From the NCBI GenBank assembly GCA_009823505.1, contig VZQC01005718.1, forward strand, positions 928,514-992,513: DNA of 64,000 nucleotides. Reading direction: 5' to 3'. Shown here in pieces: positions 40,618-50,688 of the stretch (position 1 is its first letter; each line of letters starts with the position of its first letter). The stretch comes from Rhizomys pruinosus. Lineage: Eukaryota > Chordata > Mammalia > Rodentia > Spalacidae. A program made the translations under genes and the position numbers. The notes below the pieces were generated by a model, which saw only the letters and a program-made list of their open reading frames with translations, searched no databases and had not been told where the DNA came from.

Positions 40618-41094
40618 AGACCGGTGGCATCTGTGTCTCTTGGCAGATCACTGGCCGAAGGTGCTGGGCAACTGGGAAATGGATGTGTGTGTGTCAATAG
40701 ACAGGCATTTCCTTGCTAAAGTCGATCAACCCTGTTTCCCTCCTGAGAGTCCTTGGTGTGATTTGGAATATATAAATGCCTAAATAGTTCCCCTCCATTA
40801 CTGCTGGAGTGGAACTAAGGGGTCTATAAAGTGCGAAACGAGAACAGACTCGGGGGCAGCTTCATGCTAATTACTGCCCAGGTGAGTGGCCGGGCTTCTG
40901 GACTTACAGCTCCCGCATCAAAAGGTGATTAGTGACTATTTTAAGACTGCATTATACAGCCTGCTTAAATGTTTCCTAAATAAGGACAGTGTTATGGCCC
41001 TGCCAAGCTTTTCCTCTGCTAGTCATTTCAAGGACTTGTGTTGTGTGCATGAGGTGACTATTAAGCAACTAAATCATTAAATCCTTTCTGTTTG
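40618..41094 (+). promoter_or_regulatory. Possible TATA promoter / conserved element
   Basis: TATAAA at 40825-40830 is followed about 50 bases on by a perfect donor, GCCCAG|GTGAGT (exon end 40881). Around it are AT-rich stretches with homeodomain- and MEF2-like words ('catgctaattactg', 'gactattttaagactg'). SINE-free for nearly 500 bases. It could be a short first exon, or a conserved non-coding element with a chance donor. Confidence 0.3.
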
Positions 41095-41243
41095 TTTTGT
41101 TTTTGAGACAAGCCCTCCCGTGTAGCCCTGGGTGGCCTGGAACTTGCTGTGTAGACTAGTTTAGTCTCAAACTCACAAAGATCCACCAATCTCTGCCTCT
41201 GAGTGCTGGGATCTAAAGGCGCATGTGTACCACCATGCTAGGT
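41095..41243 (-). repeat. B1 SINE, old
   Basis: 'gagacaagccctcccgtgta' to 'gtgtaccaccatgctaggtt'. Confidence 0.8.
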
Positions 41244-41277
41244 TTAAATACTGTCTATAAGGCAAGGTCTCAGGTCA

Positions 41278-41435
41278 GTGGGATGGCTCATGGTTAAAGG
41301 GACTTTCCATCAAGCCTGATAGCCTGACTTTAATCCCTGGAATCTACCTGGAAGGAGAGAACTGACTCCCCAAAGTCCTCTGACCCACACACTCCTCCAT
41401 GGCACACATGTGCCCTTGTACATAAAGGCACAAAT
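41278..41435 (+). repeat. RSINE1 (B4 family)
   Basis: 'atggctcatggttaaaggga', 'ggaaggagagaactgactcc' and 'gtcctctgacc' match the RSINE1 layout. Confidence 0.75.
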
Positions 41436-41594
41436 ATTTTTTTCTTTAATCTCAACACTCAGGAGGCAGAGGCAGGTGGATCTCTATGAGTCCAAGACCA
41501 GCCTGGTCTACATAGCAAGTTCCAGGCCAGCTGGGGCTACAGGGAAACCCTGTCTCAAAAAGACTAAAAATAAGTAAAGAAAGAAAAACAATAA
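41436..41594 (+). repeat. B1 SINE with target-site duplication
   Basis: 5'-truncated B1 flanked by 'ataaaggcacaaat' at 41422-41435 and 41595-41608, inserted in the RSINE1 tail. Confidence 0.94.
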
Positions 41595-41639
41595 ATAAAG
41601 GCACAAATTAAAAAAAAAAAAAGAATCTCATATACCCTA

Positions 41640-41753
41640 GGGTATCCTGGACCTTCTGTTATCCATGTAGCCAAGGATAACCCTAAACTCCATGATCCTC
41701 CTGCCTCCGCATCCCAAGGACTGGATTACAGGCATGAGCCACCACGTCCAGCT
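41640..41753 (-). repeat. B1 SINE, old
   Basis: 'catgatcctcctgcctccgc' to 'gagccaccacgtccagc'. Confidence 0.7.
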
Positions 41754-41875
41754 GGAAAGAATTTTGAACCTAATCTTTCCTTTTCTTAAGTTCTGCTGTT
41801 GTTATACAGCAACTCTAAAAACAACCTGAGCCACAAAAAAAGGAACAGCCAGGTATCAAAAACCAAAGTTCAGCC

Positions 41876-42092
41876 AGACGGCACAGCAGCTTATACAAGC
41901 CAGATGATGAGAGCTCAGTCCCTAGAGCCTATGTGAAGCCACTGGGTGTGGTAGCACCTGGGATCCCAGCACGCCTACGGTGAAATGGGAGGTAGAGACA
42001 GCAGAATTTTCCAGAAGCTGATGTAGCCTCCCTCAACACGGTGGAAGAAGAGAAACTACACCTTAACATTGTCCTCTGACCTTCACACAACA

Positions 42093-42124
<32 letters not shown>
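41876..42124 (+). repeat. ID/B1-type composite SINE with (CA)n tail
   Basis: Decayed ID-like head ('agctcagtccctagagccta'), B1 core ('ctgggtgtggtagcacctgg'), then 'gtcctctgaccttcacacaa' and about 17 CA units (42090-42124), as in the RSINE1/ID_B1 group. Confidence 0.65.
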
Positions 42125-42126
<2 letters not shown>

Positions 42127-42169
42127 AATTTAAAAGCCTTTCCCCTCCCAAAGCCCTCATTCTGCGCCT

Positions 42170-42610
42170 GTTGATCTGATCAAACACAGAACCAACTAGC
42201 CATCTTGGATACTTCTTTCAACTTTAATGCCTACCCACCTCCGCCCAATCTTGTCACCAATCTGGTCTGAATTCTGGTCCCCTTTGCCAGGCCACTGAGT
42301 GATGCTCCTCCAGGACCTGGCCGTGTCTCTCTAGAGCTGCACGACTCTATGCTCCTGGCCGCAGCCTGGCCTGCCCCCACCTGTCCCAGCGTTACTTTCT
42401 AAACTGCAAGCCAGATCCATATTACCCCACTACACACAAAGCCCACTCTGCAGAAGAGCTCAGCCAGGTTCTTTTCCTGCCTCGCAGGCTGACCTGGGAC
42501 CCCTCTCCACACAGCCCTATCTCACTGCTTGTAGAACTATATCCCTCAACAGATGGTATGTCTCTAAAGCTGGAGACATGCCTTGCCCAGGGCCCACCTA
42601 CACTGAAGAT
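42170..42610 (+). repeat. L2-like LINE remnant
   Basis: Runs through 'ccatcttggatacttctttc', 'cccaatcttgtcaccaatct' and 'ggtatgtctctaaagctgga', the order expected for old L2 3' sequence. Interrupted and heavily diverged, no coding capacity. Confidence 0.5.
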
Positions 42611-43104
42611 CTGTGCCGTAAATACCTAGAGGAAGGAAAAACAGAAAAAGGTTAGAGGCTCCTAGTCTCTACTCCCTATAGGAATTGCTTAGCGCCTGCC
42701 TGGCTAACTTCTTAGAACCAAGGGAGAGAGATCTCAGATGTGCCCGTTGTCCAGCAGGGGAGACTCTCTCTCCCACCCGCGGCGAGTCTGCTGCTTCAGG
42801 GCCTGCCTCATTCAGGTGGGGTAGTCCAGGATCTCCTCTGAGAGCGTCCTCACACTGGCTTAATGCTCTTACTATCTTGATATTCAGAGTAAAGTTTTAC
42901 TGAGGGGGCCCTTTTTTTTTTGGCAGGGAGCCCAGAAAATCATATAGCATCTTCTGCCGGGCACACAGGGAAGCCTTGGAGACCCAGGCTCCGTCTAATC
43001 TGCCCCAGGGAGATAAGGTCCACTCCTCAGGCAAGCATTTGCCATCTGAAGGCTGAGGGGCTTGCTGAGTATTTTAGACAGAGTAATGGCAATATAACCT
43101 CAGC
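42611..43104. other. Single-copy sequence, no gene seen
   Basis: No recognised repeat. Short frames at 42685-42903 and 42920-43126 (plus) have no family I know. Confidence 0.4.
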
Positions 43105-43210
43105 TAGTCTGATACTCAGTAGGTAGCACAGGGTGGCCCCCAACTCATAACACACCTCTTGCCTCAACCTCTAGATTTCTGGGATTACAGATATGAACTG
43201 CCATGTGTGG
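43105..43210 (-). repeat. Old B1-like fragment
   Basis: 'gcctcaacctctagatttct' 'gggattacag' is a decayed reverse B1. Confidence 0.45.
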
Positions 43211-43363
43211 ATATTGCTATTATTTTTTCAAAGGCATGTAGTCACTTACAATTTAATAAGATACACATTTGCTTGAAAGAGTTGCTGTATTCTAAAGAGA
43301 ATTGTGTGGTTGCATGTACTTTTGTGAAAGAAAGTCTTGACTGAGCACTGGCATGTCTTAAAT

Positions 43364-43530
43364 TTTTTTTTTTTTTTTTGAGACAGGGTCTCCCTTTAGT
43401 CCCAGCTGGCCTGGAGCTTGCTCTGTAGACCAGGCTGGCCTTGAACTCACAGAGATCCCCTGCCTCTGCCTCCGGAGTGCTGGGATTAAAGGCATGTGCC
43501 ACCATGCTGGGCGCTAAAGACGGTTCTTAG
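43364..43530 (-). repeat. Chimeric B2-B1 SINE, 5'-truncated, with duplication
   Basis: Complete reverse B1 (43364-43513) joined to only ~17 bases of B2 ('ctaagaaccgtctttag' on minus). The pair is flanked by 'tgtcttaaat' at 43354-43363 and 43531-43540, so the two parts inserted together. The joint is the same as at 55819-56080; the missing B2 head fits 5' truncation during reverse transcription. Confidence 0.85.
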
Positions 43531-43629
43531 TGTCTTAAATAATTTTTTAACACTTGCTCAATTCCCTTTGTAAACAGAGCTGAGACTGTAGGTTTGGAAT
43601 CTTCTCTAAGCAGAAATATCTGGTTCAGC

Positions 43630-43726
43630 CGGCCTAGCATACATAGTGAGTACCAGTTCATCCTGGCCTGCAGTGTGAGACTGTCCCCAAACAAGCAAAC
43701 AAACAAACAAACAAACAAACAAACAT
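43630..43726 (+). repeat. B1 fragment with (CAAA)n tail
   Basis: 'gcctagcatacatagtgagt' to 'gagactgtccccaaac', then about nine CAAA units. Confidence 0.75.
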
Positions 43727-43741
43727 AAAAACAAGGGTAGG

Positions 43742-43962
43742 GACTGAGCTAGAGACATTTCTTATTGGTTAAGAGTTCGGGCTGCTCTTTCAGAGGACAT
43801 GGGTTTGTTTCCAGCACCCATGTGGCAGCTAACAATCATCCCTTAACTCCGGTTCCCTCTGATGCCCTGTTGTAACCTCCATGGGCATTGTACACATGGA
43901 TGTACATGCATGCGTGCAGCAAAATACCCATGCACAAAATAAGTAAGTAAATAACAGAGCTG
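43742..43962 (+). repeat. B2 SINE, old
   Basis: 'ttggttaagagttcgggctg' 'ctctttcagagg' to 'cccatgcacaaaataagtaa'. Confidence 0.85.
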
Positions 43963-43967
43963 GGGAT

Positions 43968-44160
43968 CGCATGGGGACACGGCTCAGTCGGGGTGCTTGC
44001 CTAGTTTGCACAAAGCCCTAGGTTTGATCCCCAGCACCACATAACTTGGGTGTGGTGATACATGCCTGTAACCCTAACACTGGGAAGCTGGAGGTAGGAA
44101 GAACAGGGGTACAAGGTCATCTTGGAGAGCATATAGAGTTGGAGGTCAGAAAGCCGGGCC
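43968..44160 (+). repeat. B4 SINE (ID + B1)
   Basis: ID head 'cggggtgcttgcctagtttg' and 'ggtttgatccccagcaccac', then B1 'cttgggtgtggtgatacatg'. Confidence 0.82.
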
Positions 44161-44194
44161 AAACTAAACCAAACAAAAAGCAAAAAGGAAAGAA

Positions 44195-44594
44195 AAAGAA
44201 AGTGGGGGGAGAAAGGAAAGGAGAAGAGGGGAGGGGGAGGGGAAGGGAGGGGAAGGGGAGGGGAGGGAAAGGAAGGGGAGGGGGAGGGGAGGGGAGGGGT
44301 AGGGAAGGGAGGGAAAGAAGGGGGAGGGGAGGGGAGGGGGAAGGGAGGCGGAAAAAGAAGGGGGGGGAGGGGAGGGGAAGGAGGGGAAAGGAAGGCGGAG
44401 GGGCAGGAGGGGGGAGGGGAACGGGGAGGAGAGGAAGGGGAGAAGGGGGGGGAGGAGGAAGGCGAAGGGGAGGGAGGGGGAGGAAGGGGAGGGAGGGGGA
44501 GGAAGGGGAGGGGAGGGGAGGGAAAGGGAGGGGGAGGGAGGGGAGGGGAAAGAAGGGGACAGGAGGGGAAGGGGAGGGTGGGGTGGGGCGGGGC
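44195..44594 (+). repeat. 400-bp polypurine tract (GGGGA-type)
   Basis: Almost pure G and A on the plus strand (GGGGA, GGGAA, GGGGGA units, a few C or T). Dense runs of three or more G could form quadruplexes; the mirror-like purine strand could form triplex DNA. The 183-codon Gly/Arg/Glu/Lys frame over it (44046-44597) is composition-driven. Confidence 0.97.
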
Positions 44595-44659
44595 TAAAAA
44601 CTCAATCTGGTTTAAGCAGCTATGGTGCTTCCCACCTCCTCCAGAGCCAGGGAGTGAAG

Positions 44660-44756
44660 ACTTTTGCCACTATCCCAGGTCACCTGAATTTGATCCTGGA
44701 GCACATAGTGGAAAGAGAGAGCCAACCCTGGCCAGTTGTCCTCTGACCTTCACGGG
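44660..44756 (+). repeat. RSINE1 fragment
   Basis: 'aatttgatcctggagcacat' and 'gttgtcctctgaccttcacg'. Confidence 0.65.
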
Positions 44757-44985
44757 CTGGAAGCTCTTCTTAGGAGATGGGCGGTGGCTCAACCCGAGGA
44801 GCGAAGTGGCTGTCTCCAAGGCTTCGTCTGCGAGGCTCCTCCCCTCCTCCCAACTGTTTTTGTAGCCAGAGTCTTTGGGTATCCACTGATAGAGGGGGAC
44901 CTACAGATTGCTGCTGGATTTAATTTCTTCCTGGACCAGTGCGTGAGCTTGTTGTCACTTACAAAAAGGAGGCTAGCTGATTTGG

Positions 44986-45235
44986 AAGCTGGGCATGGTG
45001 GCCCCTGCCTGTAATCTGAACACCTGTGAGGTCCAGGCAGGACGATCAGGAGCTGAAAGTCATCCTGGACTATACTCAAATTCAAGTCCACTCAGCGATA
45101 CCAGAGCCCTAACTCAAAACAAATAAACCCAGACTGACTTGGGAGTTGAGTGCTCCGCCAGGCCAGGCCTGCGATCCCAACTCCCAGCTAAGCCAGGGGA
45201 GCGGTGAATTGGAAATCATCAACAACAAAATAAAA
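44986..45235 (+). repeat. Old B1 SINEs
   Basis: 44986-45127 ('agctgggcatggtggcccct' to 'gccctaactcaaaac') and a weaker piece at about 45155-45235. Confidence 0.6.
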
Positions 45236-45702
45236 CTAAAAGACCTGCTTTGTTGTAGCTCATCTTCCTTCCCTGTGGTCCCACCCCACAAGCACTGTGA
45301 CAATGAGTGACAAAAGATATTCTGGGCTTTGAGTTCCGCCCAGGTATGCCCTAGCCCCAGGCCCACCCATAATGCATGCTTGTCACCTAACTGGAAGGGA
45401 CATTGCTGTTATTTCCCCACCCTGCTCTATCCTTCTGCCGGCTCAAGCTGTAATTCATAGTTAAACATGTCCTTAGTGTTCGCAGGTGCATGGTCTATGC
45501 TGAGCCCATCCTTTGTGTGTTCTCAGGGCAGCACAGCATCACATACTGGTCATGGGCGTGGGGTCTAAAGCCAGTCAGCTCTGCTGTTTGTTGGGAGTTT
45601 TTGTTGTTTGGTCTCTACCCTCCTTCCCCAACTTCCTCAGTGTTGGGGGTCACAGACCTGTGTCACATGTCTGCTAGAAAGTTGGGGCTGAAATGTCTCC
45701 TG
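45236..45702. other. Single-copy sequence, no gene seen
   Basis: No recognised repeat and no convincing frame. Confidence 0.4.
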
Positions 45703-46165
45703 AGGAGCCAGAGAGATGGCTCAGTGGTTAAGAGCACTGGCTGCTCTTGCATCGGACCCGATCCAATTCCCAGCACCTACATGGTAGCTAACAACCACCT
45801 GTGACTCCAGTTCCAGGGGACCCATGAATGCCCTCTTCTTGACTCTGGAGGAGCTGCACGACATGGTGTATTTACATATGTTTAAGCGTGACACTCGTAC
45901 ACATGAAAAAGGAAATTTAATGGGGGCTGGAGAGATGGCTCAGTGGTTAAGAGCACTGGCTGCTCCTGCATCAGACCCCGAGATTCAATTCCCAGCACCC
46001 ACACGGTGGGTAACAGCTGTCCATGAGTCCAGTCCAGGGGTCTGACACCTGCTTCTGACCTCCTCCGGCATTCCAGGACACAGGTGCACTTACACACATG
46101 CAGGCAGTATACTCATACACATAAAATAAAAATAATAAAATGATTTAAAAATAAAAATAAATTAA
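45703..46165 (+). repeat. Two B2 SINEs in direct tandem
   Basis: 45703-45920 ('agccagagagatggctcagt') and 45924-46165 ('gggctggagagatggctcag' to an A/T-rich tail). Both share the odd 'gctgctc(t/c)tgcatc(g/a)gaccc', so one may derive from the other by duplication. Confidence 0.9.
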
Positions 46166-46179
46166 ATTTTTTGAAAAGC

Positions 46180-46428
46180 CCTCCAGAAGCAGAGGGAGGC
46201 AGATCTCTGTGAGAGATCTGATCTACATAGTGACTTGCAGGTGGTCTGGGACTAGAGAGAACCTGTCAAAAAATAAAAATTAATAATAATAATAATAAAA
46301 AAGAAAACATTTCCTGAGCTGAGTGTGGTAGCTCCTGTCTGTAGTCCCTGTACTGCCAGGGGCTGCCCAGGAGGGGCGCCGTGAGCTCCAAGCCATCCTG
46401 GACTACAGGATGGGAGCTTGTCTCATTT
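46180..46428 (+). repeat. Two old B1 fragments
   Basis: 46180-46280 ('gagggaggcagatctctgtg') and 46320-46428 ('gagtgtggtagctcctgtct'). Confidence 0.6.
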
Positions 46429-46454
46429 TTTTAAATAATAAATATTTTTTTTTC

Positions 46455-46905
46455 TTAGCTAGTAACACATTAATCAAGTAGGAATCATTGCAATCAATAC
46501 TTTTTGCCTAATTATAAATAATTTTCTTTATTCCTATAGTGTAAAAAAGTCTAGACTTCTGGATTCTGTTAACCCTTGGAAAGTATTTATTGCGTTTTCT
46601 GCTGGTTGTGGAAGCATTTTTCCTGTAAAAAGTTGTTGAGGTGCTTTGAAGAAGTATTTGGTTAGAGAGAAGTCAGGTGACTGTTGCAGAGGAAGGCAGA
46701 ACTTTAGTCCAATTCATTCAGCTTTTGGTTGTATGATGGGAGGTTTGGCATTTTCATGGAGAAGATTTGGGCCATTTTTGTTGACCAGTGCTGGCTGTAG
46801 GCAGCACTGTTCCTCCTTCACTTCCTGAGCATGTGTCTCAGCTGGAATGATTCCACCAGGACTCAGAAAACCATTGTGGGGCCTGCAGCGGATCACCAAG
46901 AGCTA
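46455..46905 (-). pseudogene. Mariner-family transposase relic
   Basis: On the minus strand the sequence encodes the C-terminal half of a Tc1/mariner transposase of the mariner group (similar to Hsmar1-type enzymes). Visible in order: 'CLQPALVNKNGP', then 'LLHENAK' at the place of the second catalytic Asp (usual HDNAR; here Glu), 'SPDF' with the third catalytic Asp (usual YSPDL), 'ENAINTFQGLTESRSLDFF' and the C-terminal tail. An early stop near 46714 and further frame problems show it is dead. The N-terminal DNA-binding half and both terminal inverted repeats are not visible. Confidence 0.85.
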
Positions 46906-47094
46906 CCATGACTTTTTTTGGTACATGTTATGCTAGGGTCCGGGGGTCCCCCCTCAAATTGTTATAAAGTTGCAGCAGAGAGACCCTCACTTAACCACAT
47001 GGAGTTTTAAAGGAGGGTTTAATTTAATTACGACGCAGGGCCAACACTCAGCTCCGGAGGGGTGTGCCTGGGAGCTTGCCTCGTTCTATCCAGT
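46906..47094. other. Unrecognised sequence between mariner relic and LTR
   Basis: Contains the palindromic 'gggggtccccc' and an AATAAA-free, T/A-rich stretch. May be the 5' part of the following LTR or of another repeat. Confidence 0.3.
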
Positions 47095-47255
47095 CCTTGC
47101 CTGGCCTGGACAAAGCCCTGGCCTCCAGGCCCTGTTCTGCAGCTCCTGATCCTGACAGATTGCACCCTCAAGCTGCATGCCAGAATAAACCCTTCCTTCC
47201 TTAAGTTACTTCTGTCATGGATTTTGTCACAGCAATGAGGAATGTGACCAATATA
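47095..47255 (+). mobile_element. ERVL-MaLR LTR, 3' part
   Basis: 'gccagaataaacccttcctt' 'ccttaagttacttctgtcat' and 'tttgtcacagcaatgaggaa' are the polyadenylation region and 3' end of an ORR1/MT-type LTR. The 5' limit is unclear. Confidence 0.75.
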
Positions 47256-47876
47256 GGGCATAGTTTAACTTCCTTGGGTCTCTTGGGGGTGACATTTCAA
47301 CTGTCTTCAGGTCAGGCAAGAGGAATGTGTGGAACTGTGCTGAGACAAGAGAGCCGGTGTCCTGGATGACTGGGGTGTTTCTGTCTCTACCCTGAAGCAC
47401 TGCATTGTGAAACATGTCCATGCATGATTCAGGAGCATCTTGAGCCTGCTACAGTGTCCCCACACTGGGCCCACACTGGTGAGCCACTTGAGACAAGGAC
47501 CTGTGCTAAGCAGCAGCAGATCACTACCAGGAAACGAAGGCCCACCAAGGGGTGGCTGGCTTCCCGTCAGAGCCTCCTCCCCTCACAAGTTCTGGGAAGA
47601 TGCTGATGGGTCCCTGGCCAGACACGGAAACGCTCTGTCACCTTTGCCAGGAATTCTAGATGAAACTGGAGCCTAGATGAAACAATTCGGGGGAGTTTAT
47701 CAATCACTAGGGCTTAACACTAGTTACTTTGTCACAGTTACTGAATTGGAAAGCAGAGATGCCTTTGTTTCGGTTCAGTTCCAGTCAGCAGAACCTCCCC
47801 ATGCTGTGGATGTGGCTTTGTGGTCAGGCACACACACCCTTGTCTCTAAGTGGGAGTTGAAAGAGGACAAGTGGGG
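47256..47876. other. Single-copy sequence, no gene seen
   Basis: Several short plus-strand frames, none recognised. Confidence 0.4.
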
Positions 47877-48215
47877 CTGGGGCTCAGTAGAAGAGTACTT
47901 GCAGGAAGCTCAGGGTTCACTCTCCAACACAGTACCACAGAAACCAGGCATGGTGGTGCATACCTGTAATCCCAGCAACTTCAAGGCATGCTCAGCAACA
48001 GAGTGCATCCAACGCCAATCTGGGCTACATGAGACCCTTACTGGAATTTTTAAAAAAGGCAAGTAGATTGAGCCAGTATGGTAGGTATGGAGATGCGCTC
48101 CTGGAATCTCAGCACTGAGGAGGCTGAGATAGAAAGATTACTGAGGGCTAGAGGCCAGCCTAACCTAGACAGTGAGTTCCCGAGCAGCTTGAGCTACAGG
48201 CTAATATTCTGTCTT
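47877..48215 (+). repeat. B4 SINE followed by old B1
   Basis: ID-like head 'gtagaagagtacttgcagga' with B1 'ccaggcatggtggtgcatac' (47877-48055), then an old B1 at 48072-48215. Confidence 0.72.
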
Positions 48216-48227
48216 AGAACTTGAGAG

Positions 48228-48660
48228 AGAGACTGGAGAGGAGGCTCAGTGGTAAAGAGCGCATCTGGCTCCTCCAGAGGACCCCAGTCCGTTCCCAGCA
48301 GCCATGCTGCGCTCACAGCTGCCTTTAACTCCAGCTCCAGGGGATCTAATGTCCTCTTCTGACCTCTGTGAGCATACACACGGCATACACAGACAGACAG
48401 ACACACAAACATACACACATACCAATAAATAAAAATAAATCTTTTTAAAAAGTGAGAGGGATCTGGGACGATGGCTCAGCAGTTACTAGCACTGGCTGTT
48501 CTTCTAGAGCTGCGGGGTTCAGTTCCCAGTACCCATGTGCCACTAACAACTGTCTATAATTCCTGTCCCAGGGGATCCAATACCTTCAGAACCTCTGTGA
48601 ACAATTCATACATGTGGTACACTTACATGCAGGAAAAAAATTTTCTACACATAAAAAGAA
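48228..48660 (+). repeat. Two B2 SINEs in direct tandem
   Basis: 48228-48445 ('gagactggagaggaggctca' to 'accaataaataaaaataaat') and 48463-48660 ('gggacgatggctcagcagtt' to 'ctacacataaaaagaaag'). Confidence 0.87.
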
Positions 48661-48726
48661 AGATGAAAAAAAAGAAGTTAAAAGAAAAGAAAGAAAATTA
48701 GATATATATGAGAGAGAAAGAAGAGA

Positions 48727-48993
48727 ATGGATGGCCGGCTGGCCTGGCCTCTGCTCCTCCTGCTCTGGGCACCTCACCCAGATCTCCTTCTAGGTCGCAC
48801 CTTGTCTTCACTTAGAGTCCATGAATTTTCGGAGGTGCTGCAGAGACAATATGGGGTCGGGAGGTTGGTCCCTTGTGTTTGGGCTGAAGAGATGATTCAT
48901 CACTTAAGAGCACTGGCTGCTCTCACAGAGAACCTGAGTTCAGTTCCCAGAACCACATGGAGGCTAATATTGTCTATGTTCCGGGGGATCTGA
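48727..48993 (+). CDS. Unidentified frame with signal-peptide-like start
   Basis: The frame opens with MDGRLAWPLLLLLWAPHPD: a short charged start and a leucine-rich core, as in a secretory signal peptide, then 'TLSSLRVHEFSEVLQRQYGVG'. From about 48884 it runs into a B2 SINE, so only about 52 codons are non-repetitive. It could be a first-exon relic, but 'gctggcctggcct' resembles B1-like words and chance is likely. Confidence 0.15.
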   Translation: MDGRLAWPLLLLLWAPHPDLLLGRTLSSLRVHEFSEVLQRQYGVGRLVPCVWAEEMIHHLRALAALTENLSSVPRTTWRLILSMFRGI

Positions 48994-49085
48994 CACCCTC
49001 TCTGATCTCCAAGGGCATTGCATGCACATGGGATGCTTATACTCATGCAGACAAAACACTTGCATATATAAAATAAAAATTAATA
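48884..49085 (+). repeat. B2 SINE
   Basis: 'gctgaagagatgattcatca' 'cttaagagcactggctgctc' to 'atataaaataaaaattaata'. Confidence 0.88.
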
Positions 49086-49204
49086 AATTGTTAAAAATTA
49101 CTTGTGTTCCTAGCCCAGCAGCCCCAGAGGCAGGCATGTAATAGAGTCAAGGTCAGTAATATAAGGAGACTCTTTAGATGGCAGCAGAAAGATGGCGAGG
49201 TGAA

Positions 49205-49310
49205 GTCAGGGACTCAAGTAGCCCAGGCTGGCTTTAAACTCTCTATGGGAGTGACCTTGAACTCCTGAGCCTCCTGCTTCAAGGTCCCAAGTGCAAGTGT
49301 GTGCCACAGC
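49205..49310 (-). repeat. B1 SINE, old
   Basis: 'agtagcccaggctggcttta' to 'aagtgtgtgccacagc'. Confidence 0.6.
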
Positions 49311-49434
49311 TTAACTGTAATGAGGCTCTTAGTCTCATTGGAACCTCTGGTACTCTTTCCTGAGGAACTTGAATTTGGGAAACTATGAACCTGGACTTAA
49401 CAGTACTCACCAAAATTTTAACCAAGAATGAAGG

Positions 49435-49798
49435 TGTGGTGGTTTGAATGAGAATGTCCCTGACGGGCTTAAAATATTCAGACATTTTGTCCCCAGTTAG
49501 TGGTGCTGTTTTGGGAGGTCTTAGAAGGTGTGGCCATGCTGGAGGAAGTACATCACTGGGGGTGGGCTTAGAGAGTTCAAAAAGCCTTGCCAGTCTCCAG
49601 TTGCTCTCTCTCTCTCAGCTTCCTGTGCTCATTGGAAGATGTGAACCTCGGCTTTCTGCTCCAGCTCCTGCCACTATGCCTCCCCACCACAATGGACTCT
49701 AATTCCCAGAACCATTGTAAGCTCAAATAAACTCTTCCTTTTATAAGTTCCCTTGTTCATAAGGGTTTCATCACAGCCACAGAAAACTGACTAATACA
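49435..49798 (+). mobile_element. Solo ERVL-MaLR LTR with 5-bp duplication
   Basis: A 364-base LTR from 'tgtggtggtttgaatgagaa' to 'gaaaactgactaataca', flanked by GAAGG at 49430-49434 and 49799-49803. 'ctcaaataaactcttcc' supplies the polyadenylation signal. It is the plus-strand counterpart of the LTR at 32503-32861. Confidence 0.95.
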
Positions 49799-49883
49799 GA
49801 AGGCAAGGAAAAGATTAACAAGACCTATTGGCACTGAGTTCCTAGAGCAAATTATACCAAATGCCACAAATAACTCTTTGAAG

Positions 49884-49887
<4 letters not shown>

Positions 49888-49920
<33 letters not shown>
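49888..49920. repeat. (AT)n microsatellite
   Basis: About 16 AT units. Confidence 0.97.
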
Positions 49921-49923
<3 letters not shown>

Positions 49924-50133
49924 GTAATATATAATATATAAAAATATGTATATTCATTCCACTTCCTTATCAATGTCTTTGCTAATTGTTTTGCTTAAGC
50001 CAGTCTGAGTTAGATGTTTACTGGTATTACAGCATAGTAAGTCTTGACCAATACTTACTGGGAAGCCGTGAGGATTAATCGAGATGGCATGAGAGGTTCT
50101 TGCTGTGGACTCAATGCCTTGGTTCCTTCTTTG

Positions 50134-50137
<4 letters not shown>

Positions 50138-50170
<33 letters not shown>
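50138..50170. repeat. (GT)n microsatellite
   Basis: About 16 GT units, followed to about 50245 by a decayed reverse B1 ('tagcacaggctggtctcatc'). Confidence 0.95.
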
Positions 50171-50171
<1 letters not shown>

Positions 50172-50435
50172 TAATCTCATGTAGCACAGGCTGGTCTCAT
50201 CCTCCTGCCTTGATTTGCCCAGTACTGGAATTACAGTATGATGCTATTGACTCAGAAGAGCAACACAGCACACAGATTTATCAATCTGTGCCCCATGTTG
50301 CTTGCAACATTTGTGGGGAAGACGTTGGCAGCATCATTGCTGTTTTCAATGCCATCATTGTCACACATATATTGTTGTGCACACATATATTGTTCTGAGT
50401 CACAAGTAGGAGACATGGGATAAGATTAAATCTGT

Positions 50436-50688
50436 GGGGCTGGAGAGATGGCTCAGCAGTTAAGAGCACTGACTGCTCTTGAAGAGGACCCGGGTTCAAT
50501 TCCCAGCACCCACATGGTGGCTAAGAACCATCTTAGGCTGGAAGTGGTGGCACATGCCTTTAATCCTAGCATTCTGGAGGCAGAGGCAGGCAGATCTCTG
50601 TGAGCTCAAGGCCAGCCTGGTCTACATAGCGGGCTCCAGGCCAGCTGAGACTAAAGGGAGACCCTGTCTCAAAAAGACAAAAAAAAAA
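50436..50688 (+). repeat. Chimeric B2-B1 SINE with target-site duplication
   Basis: B2 head 'ggggctggagagatggctca' runs to 'gtggctaagaaccatctt' and then changes into a complete B1 ('ggctggaagtggtggcacat' to the A tail). The whole 253-base unit is flanked by 'aagattaaatctgt' at 50422-50435 and 50689-50702, 14 of 14. The B2 3' half is absent, so this is not a B1 landing in a B2 but a fused unit that inserted once. Confidence 0.93.

Noticed and set aside
44046..44597. 183-codon Gly/Arg/Glu/Lys-rich frame
   Set aside because: It is the polypurine tract read in one frame; stop codons cannot easily arise in pure G/A sequence of this type.
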